35,183 nucleotides of DNA from Phycicoccus sonneratiae (GTDB taxonomy: Bacteria > Actinomycetota > Actinomycetes > Actinomycetales > Dermatophilaceae): contig NZ_JAFDVD010000019.1 of NCBI RefSeq assembly GCF_016887965.1, forward strand, positions 1 through 35,183, written 5' to 3'. Below are positions 24,911 through 33,298 of the stretch, piece after piece. How positions within the stretch are numbered: position 1 is the stretch's first letter; every line of letters begins with the position of its first letter. The position numbers were made by a program, and so were the translations under genes. Below the pieces are notes generated by a model. That model was not told where the DNA came from. It saw only the letters and a list, made by a program, of their open reading frames with translations, and searched no databases.

Positions 24911-26052
24911 TGGCCCGCGGTCCGGTCGCCGGCGCACTCGGCGCCGTGGGGTCGCGCGTCCTCCGTGGTCGGCCCGCGCGCCTCGGGGGCGACGAGGCCG
25001 GTCTGGCCTGGTCGCACACCCCCACCGAGGCCCTGCTCGTCGCCACCGACGACGGGGTCGACCTCCACGTCGAGATCGACGCCCCGAAGGCGGCCAGCCG
25101 CGGGCGCCGCCACCTCGCGGGCCGGACCCCCACCGTCGTCTTCGTCCACGGCTTCGCCCTGACGATGCAGTCGTGGGTCCTCCAGCGCCGGGCGATGGTC
25201 GAGCAGGGCATGCGCGTCGTCGCCTACGACCAGCGCGGTCACGGCCGCTCGTCGCTGCCCGACCTCGACACCTGCACCGTCGACCGGCTCGGCCGCGACC
25301 TCGCCCGCGTCATCGAGGCCACCTGCCCGACGGGGCCGGTCGTGCTCGTCGGTCACTCGATGGGTGGCATGAGCGTCATGTCCTTCGCCGGCGCCCACCC
25401 CGACGTCGTCCGCGACCGCGTGCTCGCCGTGGCGCTCGTGTCCACCTCGCCGGGCGGCCACGAGGTCACCGAGTTCGGGCTCGGGCCGCTCGCGGGGCGG
25501 GTCGTCGGGGCGATGGGGCCGGGCGTGCTCACCCGCCTGTCCCGGCACGCCGGCCCGATCGGGGTCCTGCGCCGGATGGGCAAGGGCGTGCAGGACCTCG
25601 CCGTCGCCCGCTGGGCCTTCGACTCGCCGGTCAGCGCCGGTCTCGTCGACCTCGTCGCCGAGATGATCTTCGCGACCCCGTTCGACGTCATGGCCGCCTT
25701 CCTCCCGGACATCGACGCCCTCGACCTCGTCCCGCGGCTGGGCGCCCTCACCGGCGTCGAGACCCTCGTGATGAACGGGGCCGGCGACCTCATCACGCCG
25801 CCGTCGCACTCGGTCGAGATCGTCCGGCACGTCCCCGGCGCCGAGCACGTCGTCGTCGAGGACGCCGGCCACATCCTCATGCTCGAGCACCCCGACCTCG
25901 TCACCGAGCAGCTGGTCGGCCTCGTCCAGCGGGCGCAGCGCGCCGTCGCCGAGGGGGTCCCCGTCAGCAGCAAGCCGCGCGTGCGGCGCACGGTGCAGGA
26001 CATCTCGAAGAAGCGGCGGGCCGCCCGGTCGCGTCGGGAGGCGGCGTCGTGA
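24910..26052 (+). CDS. Alpha/beta hydrolase
   Basis: A 380-residue hydrolase. After a basic, partly hydrophobic N-terminus of about 60 residues comes the fold: VVFVHGFALTMQSW (oxyanion region), VVAYDQRGHGRSS, the nucleophile elbow GHSMGG, an acid in NGAGDLITP and the final histidine in DAGHILMLEHP, so a full Ser-Asp-His triad can be placed. The last 40 residues are basic. The substrate is unknown; lipase or esterase activity is possible. Its ATG shares one base with the alr stop (TGATG) and its stop overlaps tsaE, so it is embedded in the operon. Confidence 0.9.
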   Translation: MARGPVAGALGAVGSRVLRGRPARLGGDEAGLAWSHTPTEALLVATDDGVDLHVEIDAPKAASRGRRHLAGRTPTVVFVHGFALTMQSWVLQRRAMVEQGMRVVAYDQRGHGRSSLPDLDTCTVDRLGRDLARVIEATCPTGPVVLVGHSMGGMSVMSFAGAHPDVVRDRVLAVALVSTSPGGHEVTEFGLGPLAGRVVGAMGPGVLTRLSRHAGPIGVLRRMGKGVQDLAVARWAFDSPVSAGLVDLVAEMIFATPFDVMAAFLPDIDALDLVPRLGALTGVETLVMNGAGDLITPPSHSVEIVRHVPGAEHVVVEDAGHILMLEHPDLVTEQLVGLVQRAQRAVAEGVPVSSKPRVRRTVQDISKKRRAARSRREAAS

Positions 26053-26567
26053 GCGCCAGGCGGTTCGTCCTGCCGGAGGTCGACGACACCCGCGCCCTCG
26101 GCTCCGCGCTCGGGCGGATGCTGCGCGCCGGCGACCTCGTCGTCCTCACCGGCGGACTCGGTGCCGGGAAGACGACGCTGACCCAGGGCCTCGGGGAGGC
26201 TCTCGGGGTCCGCGGGTCCGTCACCTCGCCGACGTTCGTCATCGCCCGGGTGCACCCGTCGACGGTCGGCGGGCCGGCGCTCGTCCACGTCGACGCCTAC
26301 CGGCTCGGGGGCGCCCTCGAGCTCGACGACCTCGACCTCGACACCTCGGTCGAGCAGAGCGTCACCGTCGTCGAGTGGGGCCACGGGCTCGCCGAGGGGC
26401 TGGCCGACGACCGCCTCGAGGTCGTCCTCGACGTCGACCCCGCCACCGAGGTCCGCACCGCGACGGTCACCGGTGTCGGCGGCCGGTGGGCGGTCGACGA
26501 CACCGACGCCGCCCGAGACGACGCCGCCCCCGACCCGCTCGCCGACCTCGGAGGAGAGCCGTGCTGA
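26049..26567 (+). CDS. tsaE: tRNA threonylcarbamoyladenosine ATPase TsaE
   Basis: A 172-residue P-loop ATPase needed with TsaB and TsaD for the t6A37 modification of ANN-decoding tRNAs. Walker A GGLGAGKTTL lies near residues 35-44. SPTFVIARVH and HVDAYRLGG are family motifs, and VVEWGHGL is the conserved Walker-B-like strand. GTG 26049 overlaps the hydrolase stop. The C-terminal 30 residues are acidic and probably disordered. It overlaps tsaB by 7 bp. Confidence 0.94.
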   Translation: MSARRFVLPEVDDTRALGSALGRMLRAGDLVVLTGGLGAGKTTLTQGLGEALGVRGSVTSPTFVIARVHPSTVGGPALVHVDAYRLGGALELDDLDLDTSVEQSVTVVEWGHGLAEGLADDRLEVVLDVDPATEVRTATVTGVGGRWAVDDTDAARDDAAPDPLADLGGEPC

Positions 26568-27217
26568 TCCTCGCCCTCGACACCTCCACGGCCGCGCTCT
26601 CGGTCGCCCTCCACGACGGCACCGACGTCGTCACCTCGGCCTCGGTCGAGGATCCCCGCGGCCACACCGAGCGCCTCGCGCCGCTCGTCGAGGACGTCCT
26701 CGACGCCGGGGGCGCCGGGGTCGGCGACCTCACCGACATCGGGGTCGGCACCGGTCCCGGGCCCTTCACCGGCCTGCGGGTCGGGCTCGTCACCGCCGTG
26801 ACGATGGGGTACGCGCTCGGCGTCCCCGTCCACGGCGTCTGCAGCCTCGACGTCGTGGCCCACGGCTGCCGCGGCGACCTCGAGGGCGAGATCCTCGTCG
26901 CCACGGACGCCCGCCGGCGCGAGGTCTACTGGGCGCGGTACGCACTCGGCCCGGACGGCGCCCGACGCCTCACCGAGCCGGCCGTCGACCGCCCCGCCGA
27001 CCTCACCGCCGAGGTGCGGGCCCTGCCCACCGCCGGTGCCGGACCCGTGCTCTACCCCGACCTCCTGCCGCACCGCGTCGGCTGGGTCGAGGCTGCGGCC
27101 GGCGACCTCGCCGAGCTCGTCGTCGCCGGTCTCGCCGAGGGGCGCGAGATGCCGGTCGAGCCCCTCTACCTGCGCCGACCCGACGCACTGACGACCGCCG
27201 AGCGCGCCGCCCGATGA
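26561..27217 (+). CDS. tsaB: tRNA threonylcarbamoyladenosine complex subunit TsaB
   Basis: A 218-residue ASKHA-fold protein, partner of TsaD in t6A synthesis. It starts at GTG 26561 with LILALDTST, the expected N-terminus, and contains GTGPGPFTGLRVGL. The catalytic metal-binding residues of TsaD are absent, as usual for TsaB. GGAGGAGAG (26550-26558) is a good ribosome binding site inside the end of tsaE. It overlaps rimI by ATGA. Confidence 0.94.
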   Translation: MLILALDTSTAALSVALHDGTDVVTSASVEDPRGHTERLAPLVEDVLDAGGAGVGDLTDIGVGTGPGPFTGLRVGLVTAVTMGYALGVPVHGVCSLDVVAHGCRGDLEGEILVATDARRREVYWARYALGPDGARRLTEPAVDRPADLTAEVRALPTAGAGPVLYPDLLPHRVGWVEAAAGDLAELVVAGLAEGREMPVEPLYLRRPDALTTAERAAR

Positions 27218-27688
27218 GCACCGCCGCGACCCCGGTCCTGCGCGACGCCCGGTGGACCGACCTCACGGTGCTCGCCCGGCTCGAGTCCGCGCTGTTCCCC
27301 GACGACGCCTGGGACGAGCGGTCGTGGTGGGCCGAGCTCGCCGCCCGCCCGCGCCGCGACTACGTCGTCGCCGAGGACGGCGACGCACTGCTCGGCTACG
27401 GCGGCCTCGACCACGGCGGCGAGGTCTCCGACGTGATGACCGTCGCCGTCGCCCCGGCGGCCCGGGGGCGGGGCCTCGGCCGGACCCTGCTCGACGAGCT
27501 GGAGCGGCGGGCATCCGGTCGCGGTGCCGAGCACGTGATGCTCGAGGTGCGCGCCGACAACGACGCCGCCACCGGGCTGTACGGCTCGGCCGGCTACACC
27601 GTGCTGACGACCCGCCGCGGGTACTACCAGCCCGGTGCAGTCGATGCCCTCGTGATGCGCAAGACCCTGCGGCAGAACGGAGTCGGAG

Positions 27689-27696
<8 letters not shown>
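27214..27696 (+). CDS. rimI: Ribosomal protein S18-alanine N-acetyltransferase (RimI-like)
   Basis: A 160-residue GNAT enzyme. The acetyl-CoA loop is [17 protein letters not shown], followed by [19 protein letters not shown], the RimI signature with the conserved asparagine and tyrosine. [14 protein letters not shown] closes the domain. The position between tsaB and tsaD is standard in actinobacteria. By homology it acetylates the S18 N-terminus, though other protein N-termini may also be substrates. The ATG overlaps the tsaB stop and the gene end overlaps tsaD by 8 bp. Confidence 0.93.
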
Positions 27697-28732
<1,036 letters not shown>

Positions 28733-28747
28733 CCGCTGGTATCCCGA

Positions 28748-28814
28748 CTTCTTGCGAGTTCGGCGCGCGACACGCCGCGTGATCCGCGTGTCAGGCGGTC
28801 GAACTCGCAAGAAG
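28748..28814. terminator. Large two-level hairpin between convergent genes
   Basis: CTTCTTGCGAGTTCG (28748-28762) pairs perfectly over 15 bp with 28800-28814. Inside the loop, GACACGC (28769-28775) pairs with GCGTGTC (28786-28792). It lies between tsaD (+) and the reductase-like gene (-) and is likely a bidirectional terminator, although its length exceeds what termination needs. Confidence 0.75.
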
Positions 28815-28825
28815 CGGGGGTTGGA

Positions 28826-28837
28826 GGGGGGGGGGGG
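28826..28837. repeat. Run of 12 G
   Basis: A homopolymer of 12 G follows the hairpin and lies about 17 bp beyond the stop of the reductase-like gene. A near-duplicate GGTGTCGCCGGGG follows at 28841 and 28857. The run length may be a sequencing error. Confidence 0.7.
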
Positions 28838-28853
28838 TGAGGTGTCGCCGGGG

Positions 28854-30560
28854 TCAGGTGTCGCCGGGGGCGAGCCAGGCGTGGACGAGCGGGACGACCG
28901 ACGCGCCCTCACCCGTGGCCGCCGCCACCCGCTTCATCGACCCCGCCCGCACGTCGCCGGCGGCGAACACCCCGGGAGCGCTCGTGGCGAGCGACTCCGG
29001 CGGCAGCCCGTCGGCCCAGCGGTCCTTCGGCACGTCGCGCCCGGTGAGGACGAAGCCGCGCTCGTCGCGGACGACGTCGTCGGGCAGCCAGCCGCAGTGG
29101 GGCTCCGCGCCGAGGAGGAGGAACAACCCGTAGGCCGGGCGGCGCCGGCGCTCGCCGGTCTCGGTGTGCTCGAGGACGACCCACTCGAGGCGTCCGTCGC
29201 CGCCCGCGTCGACGACGCGCGTGCACGTCTCGACCGAGATGCGCGGGTTGAACTCGATCTCGCCGACGAGGTAGGCCGACATCGTCTCGGACAGCGACGG
29301 CCGGCGGACGACGATGGTCACCGAGCGGGCGAACCGGGCCAGGTGCACCGCCGCCTGCCCGGCCGAGTTGCCGCCCCCGACGACGACGACGTCCTGGTCC
29401 TCCATCTCGCGCGAGAGCGACATCGCCGCGCCGTAGTTGACGCCCCGTCCGACGAGCGCCTCGACCGACGGCACCCCGAGCGAGCGGTACCGCACCCCGG
29501 ACGCGATGACGACCGAGCGCGCGGCGAGCTCGAAGTCGACTCCGCGCAGCAGATGTGGGTCGCCGTCGACCCCGGCGACGAGCTCCTCGACCTCCCAGCC
29601 GGTGTGGAACCGGGTGCCGAAGCGGAGCGCCTGGTTGCGGGCCCGCTGGGCCAGCCGCATCCCGGAGACGCCGCGCGGGAAGCCGAGGTAGTTGCGGATC
29701 ATCGAGCTCGTGCCGGCCTGACCCCCGATGGCGCTGGAGTCGAGCACGATCGTCGAGAGCCCCTCGGAGGCCGCGTAGACGGCGGTCGCGAGGCCCGCCG
29801 GCCCGCCGCCGACCACGGCGACGTCGACGACACCGCTCGCCACGCCGCGCTGCTCGTCGAGGTCGCGCTCGGCGCGGGTGTCGAAGAACGAGCGGGCGAC
29901 GTCGCGCACCGAGGTCGCCACGACCGGGTCGCGGTTGACCGCCCAGATGCGCGGGTACCCGGCGTCGTCGGGGAAGTGCTCGGCGACGTGCCGGCCGATC
30001 TCGCTGTCCGGCAACGCCGTCCGGGTCGGCAGGCCCATCCGGTCGAAGAAGTCGCGGACCTGTGCGGCGACGAGGTCGCCCTCCGGCGCGACGATCTTCG
30101 CGACGACGACGTCGGGGTCGGTGGACGTCCAGTTCCAGTCGCTGAGCAGCTCGGTGACGGCGTGGTGGAACTCCTCGTCGCGCACGCCGCGGGGCATCAG
30201 CAGGTAGGCGTCGTACTTGCCCTTGGCCATCCCGGCCCGCAGCCGCGGGGCGTCGGCGAGGAACCGCTCGTAGGGCGCGACGACGAGCCGTCTGGCGTTC
30301 GGCACCAGCTGGCGCCACTGCCCGAACGCGGCGAGGACGTTGTCCTCGTCGGGGAGGCGCGAGTCGGAGACGACCATCGCGACCTGCCGGCCCTCGGCGA
30401 GCAGCTCCTCGATGGCCGTGCAGGCGTCGGCGCAGGAGGTCGCCGAGCGGAGGGCGTACTCGCGCGAGTAGCGCCAGAACTCGTCGGTGAGGGCGTCGGC
30501 GTGCTCGCCGGAGACGAGGACGACGGCCGGGGCGTCGGGTGCGGGAAGGGTGTCCGTCAC
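28854..30560 (-). CDS. Receiver-like domain fused to thioredoxin reductase-like flavoprotein lacking CxxC
   Basis: A 568-residue fusion. Residues about 12-125 resemble a response-regulator receiver: VVLVSGEHAD, a possible phospho-acceptor Asp66 in VSDSRLPDE, and a lysine near 115. Residues 150-230 are a linker domain that may be thioredoxin-like. Residues 245-568 form a two-dinucleotide-fold flavoprotein: GGGPAGLATA (251) for FAD, VVVVGGGNSAGQAA (391) for NAD(P)H, and FAAGDVRAG. The redox CxxC normally just before the second glycine motif is replaced by NYGAA (375-379), so it cannot be a classical thioredoxin reductase. A ferredoxin/flavodoxin reductase-like or oxidase role is possible. GTG 30560 follows TAGGCT by 7 nt. 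Confidence 0.85.
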   Translation of the reverse strand: MTDTLPAPDAPAVVLVSGEHADALTDEFWRYSREYALRSATSCADACTAIEELLAEGRQVAMVVSDSRLPDEDNVLAAFGQWRQLVPNARRLVVAPYERFLADAPRLRAGMAKGKYDAYLLMPRGVRDEEFHHAVTELLSDWNWTSTDPDVVVAKIVAPEGDLVAAQVRDFFDRMGLPTRTALPDSEIGRHVAEHFPDDAGYPRIWAVNRDPVVATSVRDVARSFFDTRAERDLDEQRGVASGVVDVAVVGGGPAGLATAVYAASEGLSTIVLDSSAIGGQAGTSSMIRNYLGFPRGVSGMRLAQRARNQALRFGTRFHTGWEVEELVAGVDGDPHLLRGVDFELAARSVVIASGVRYRSLGVPSVEALVGRGVNYGAAMSLSREMEDQDVVVVGGGNSAGQAAVHLARFARSVTIVVRRPSLSETMSAYLVGEIEFNPRISVETCTRVVDAGGDGRLEWVVLEHTETGERRRRPAYGLFLLLGAEPHCGWLPDDVVRDERGFVLTGRDVPKDRWADGLPPESLATSAPGVFAAGDVRAGSMKRVAAATGEGASVVPLVHAWLAPGDT

Positions 30561-30567
30561 CCCGTCG

Positions 30568-30573
30568 AGCCTA
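30568..30573 (-). promoter_or_regulatory. Putative -10 (TAGGCT) of the reductase-like gene
   Basis: On the minus strand TAGGCT ends 7 nt before the GTG at 30560, in the 23-bp gap after the GH3 gene. Leaderless initiation is predicted. Confidence 0.5.
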
Positions 30574-30583
30574 GGCGAGCGGG

Positions 30584-31816
30584 TCAGTCCTGGGGAGTGC
30601 CCGAGCAGGGGAGGAGCCCCATCCGGTCCTTGAGGGTGAGGACCCGCTCGACCGAGGCGTCGACCTTCGCGGCGAAGGCGTCGTCGGACGCGGCCTCCTT
30701 CTCCAGGGCCGAGAGCATCGCGGGGGCCGTGGAGGCGTCGCCGGTGAGGACGATGTCGCCGCCCGCCGCGACCACCTTGACCGCCCGCTCGCCGGCCGGC
30801 GTGGCCTTGACGGCCTCGGCGTTGACGTCGTCGGTGATGACGACGCCGTCGAAGCCCAGCTGCCCGCGGAGCAGGTCGGTGACGATCCTCTCCGAGAACA
30901 TCGCCGGCACGCCCTTGTCGAGCTTCGTGTACCTCGCCGAGCTCGTCATCACGAGGCCGGCGCCGGCCTCCACCCCGGCCGCGAAGGGCTCGAGGTACGG
31001 GTCGTCGGCGTCGGTCGTGTCGTCGGTGATGCCCGAGGCGTTGAAGTCGGTGTTGTTGCGGATCCGGCCGATGCCGGGGAAGTGCTTGACGGTGGCCTCG
31101 ACGCCGCCGTCGAGCATCCCCTCGATGAACGCGGCGGACGCCTTCTCGACGGTCTTCGGGTCCGACCCGTACTCCCGGTGGTACTTGCCGATGGGCCCGT
31201 TGCCGGTGCCGAGGTCGGCGGGCACCGTGTCGGTGACCGGCGCGAGGTTGACGTTGACCCCGGCGGCGCGCAGCTCCTCCGCCCAGCCGCTCGCGGCCTT
31301 GGTCAGCTCGGCGGACGACATCTGCGCCTGCTCGCTGGCCGACGGGGGGCGGGTGAAGCCGTCGCCGCGCAGCTGGTGCACCTCGCCGCCCTCCTGGTCC
31401 GCGGCGATCATCAGCCCGACGTCGCCGGTGGCCTTCCCGGACACCAGCCCCTGGAGGTGCGTCGAGGTGCGCTCGACCTTGTCGGCGCCCTCCCAGCCGC
31501 CGAGGTAGATGACGTTGCCGACGTGGTCCTCGCCGATCTCGTCGTCGAGGGAGGACAGGTCGGCGTTGGTGTCGAAGCCGACCATGAGCAGCTGGCCGAG
31601 GCGCTGGTCCTCGTCGAGGGCCTCGAGGGTGGTGTCGACGCAGCTCGGTGTCGGGGTGGCGCTCGGGCTCGCGGTCGTGGGGGTGGCCGAGGGCGGCGTG
31701 CTCGACGGTGCGGCCCCGGGCGAGCCGCCGGAGCAGCCGGTCAGGGCGACGGCGAGGGCCCCGGTGAGGGCGAGGACGGCGGTGCGGGGGCGGGCGGGGG
31801 TGGGACGCGAAGGCAC
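30584..31816 (-). CDS. LpqI-like GH3 beta-N-acetylglucosaminidase lipoprotein
   Basis: A 410-residue lipoprotein. The signal peptide ends in a lipobox LTGC with Cys28. A Ser/Thr/Pro linker (29-58) leads to the GH3 barrel: LDEDQRLGQLLMVGFD, MIAADQEGGEVHQL, VNVNLAPVTDTV, the KHFPG motif and the nucleophile aspartate in VVITDDVNAE. The acid/base loop reads KHFPGIGRIRNNTDF, as in Mycobacterium LpqI, and lacks the DSH histidine of E. coli NagZ. By homology it releases GlcNAc from muropeptides in cell-wall recycling outside the membrane. GTG 31816 follows TAGCGT by 6 nt. Confidence 0.9.
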   Translation of the reverse strand: MPSRPTPARPRTAVLALTGALAVALTGCSGGSPGAAPSSTPPSATPTTASPSATPTPSCVDTTLEALDEDQRLGQLLMVGFDTNADLSSLDDEIGEDHVGNVIYLGGWEGADKVERTSTHLQGLVSGKATGDVGLMIAADQEGGEVHQLRGDGFTRPPSASEQAQMSSAELTKAASGWAEELRAAGVNVNLAPVTDTVPADLGTGNGPIGKYHREYGSDPKTVEKASAAFIEGMLDGGVEATVKHFPGIGRIRNNTDFNASGITDDTTDADDPYLEPFAAGVEAGAGLVMTSSARYTKLDKGVPAMFSERIVTDLLRGQLGFDGVVITDDVNAEAVKATPAGERAVKVVAAGGDIVLTGDASTAPAMLSALEKEAASDDAFAAKVDASVERVLTLKDRMGLLPCSGTPQD

Positions 31817-31822
31817 CCGACG

Positions 31823-31828
31823 ACGCTA
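31823..31828 (-). promoter_or_regulatory. Putative -10 (TAGCGT) of the LpqI-like gene
   Basis: On the minus strand TAGCGT ends 6 nt before the GTG at 31816; same hexamer and spacing as the ABC exporter operon. Confidence 0.55.
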
Positions 31829-31922
31829 CGTGACCGGGCCGGGAACCCGGGAATCGCGCAGGTCGCGGCGCCTCCTGACAGGATGGCCGCATGGTCGGCG
31901 CGGGCAGCGGGTGGGGTGCGAC

Positions 31923-32756
31923 GTGCTCCGGGTGACCCTGCGCGGCGGCGGGTTGCCGACCGTGGTCCTCGGCACGGGGGAGACGCTGTGGTTCGGGCGG
32001 GCGCCGCACCGGGCCCTCGACGACCTCGACGCCGACCACCAGCTGCGGGCCACCGCCCTCGCCCTGCCGCTCTGCGCGCCCCACGTCTCGCGGGTGCTCG
32101 GCGCCCTCGAGGTGGGGGAGGAGATCGTCCGGCTGCGCTGGCGAGGCTCCACCGAGGCCCAGCTGTCGAGCCTCTTCGACGCACCGGGCGGCGCCCGCCG
32201 GGTCACCGTCACCGAGGGGATGTCCGCGCTGCTCGACGAGGGCGAGAACGCGCTCGTCGTGCTCCGGGGCCGCGAGCGCGAGACCGGCGTGTTCGACGAC
32301 CTCCAGGTGGTCCTCGACGTCGCGTCGCAGGACCCCGAGCCGGTGGGCGCCCCACCCGAGCGCGCGCTGCCCGGCGAGGACGGTGCCACCGCGCCGGCGC
32401 CGCGGCTCGAGGCGCAGACCCGGGAGTGGTTCGTCGCGCTGGCCCTCGCCGAGCCGTGGCTGAGCGGCACCGACGACTACCCGCGCCCGCCGTCGAACCG
32501 CGAGATCTACGAGCGCGTCCTGGGGTGGCACGGCTACGCGTGGAACCTCGACCGCAGCCAGAGGGTCGACGACAGCATCCGCTCGATCAGCCGGCTGGCC
32601 TTCGGCCCGGACGACCCGTTCCTCCAGGGCGGCGGGCGCGCGCAGAACGTCCGGTTCGCCATCGGGCGCCGGGCCGCGGAGGTCCGGCTGGTCACCGTCG
32701 AAGACCTCGAGCGGGTCGAGGCGGCCGCGAGGAACAGGAACCTTCCGCCCTCCTGA
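31923..32756 (+). CDS. FHA-like N-domain protein with helical C-domain
   Basis: A protein of about 277 residues, not confidently assigned. The first 110 residues are beta-rich with FHA-like spacing of GR (25-26) in LWFGRAPHR, and HVSR (54-57), then GALEVGEEIVRLRW; FHA domains bind phosphothreonine. The second part (about 160-277) is helical, including PPSNREIYERVLGWHGYAW and DDSIRSISRLAF, which may be a winged-helix-like domain. It sits just before the WXG100 cluster, where FHA proteins are common, so a link to type VII secretion is possible. The start is uncertain: GTG 31923, 31911 or 31932. A CAGGAT hexamer predicts a leaderless start at ATG 31891, which is out of frame. Confidence 0.65.
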   Translation: MLRVTLRGGGLPTVVLGTGETLWFGRAPHRALDDLDADHQLRATALALPLCAPHVSRVLGALEVGEEIVRLRWRGSTEAQLSSLFDAPGGARRVTVTEGMSALLDEGENALVVLRGRERETGVFDDLQVVLDVASQDPEPVGAPPERALPGEDGATAPAPRLEAQTREWFVALALAEPWLSGTDDYPRPPSNREIYERVLGWHGYAWNLDRSQRVDDSIRSISRLAFGPDDPFLQGGGRAQNVRFAIGRRAAEVRLVTVEDLERVEAAARNRNLPPS

Positions 32757-32783
32757 CCCTCGCCCCCGACGGGGTGCGGCGCC

Positions 32784-32789
32784 TACCGT
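32784..32789 (+). promoter_or_regulatory. Putative -10 (TACCGT) of the first WXG100 gene
   Basis: TACCGT lies 47 nt before the ATG at 32837; GAGGAGG (32824-32830) gives a normal ribosome binding site. Confidence 0.4.
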
Positions 32790-32836
32790 CCCGGCATCGG
32801 GTCGACCGACGACCCGCAGCGACGAGGAGGGACGAC

Positions 32837-33103
32837 ATGACCGCTCGCACCCAGGGCATGGACACCGACGAGGCCCGCGACTACGCGCGCGGCATGGACA
32901 GCCACGCGCAGGGCGTCGCCCAGGCGTTCGGACGGCTGAGCAGCCGCATCGCCGGGCTGGGCTGGACCGGAAGCGACTTCGACTCCTTCCGCGGCGACCT
33001 GGAGACCTTCACGCCACAGGTGCACGCGGCGACGACGTCGGTCGAGGACAACGCGCACGCGATGCGCCGTCAGGCCGACGCCCAGGATGCCGCCAGCGCC
33101 TGA
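32837..33103 (+). CDS. WXG100 family protein (ESAT-6-like)
   Basis: An 88-residue, fully helical protein with the central W-x-G turn (W43-T44-G45 in LGWTGSDFDSF). Length and helix-turn-helix plan fit WXG100 proteins, which are exported as dimers by type VII (ESX) systems. No signal peptide is present, as expected. GAGGAGG lies 6 nt before the ATG. A strong hairpin follows, so it is likely its own transcription unit. Its role as partner of the transglycosylase fusion downstream is inferred from position. Confidence 0.85.
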   Translation: MTARTQGMDTDEARDYARGMDSHAQGVAQAFGRLSSRIAGLGWTGSDFDSFRGDLETFTPQVHAATTSVEDNAHAMRRQADAQDAASA

Positions 33104-33113
33104 GCCGGCGCTC

Positions 33114-33153
33114 CCGAGGGGCCCACCTCCCGACCGGAGGGTGGGCCCCTCGG
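33114..33153 (+). terminator. Terminator hairpin after the first WXG100 gene
   Basis: CCGAGGGGCCCAC (33114-33126) pairs perfectly with GTGGGCCCCTCGG (33141-33153); a further CTCC/GGAG pairing extends the stem. It begins 11 bp after the stop codon. Confidence 0.85.
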
Positions 33154-33226
33154 TGTGCCCGGCGGGCGGGGCTGCGACACAGGCCGTTCGGCGCGATCCA
33201 TCCGGAATGTTCCTCCGCCCCAACCC

Positions 33227-33256
33227 TTGTCGCCGTCGGATCCTCACGCCTAGCGT
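33227..33256 (+). promoter_or_regulatory. Putative promoter of the WXG-transglycosylase gene
   Basis: TTGTCG (33227-33232), an 18-bp spacer and TAGCGT (33251-33256). The leader of about 36 nt ends with AAGGAGGTG (33286-33294), a near-perfect ribosome binding site and the strongest in the window. Confidence 0.6.
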
Positions 33257-33298
33257 CCTCGACGTCAGCCGGAAACCACACCACGAAGGAGGTGCACG

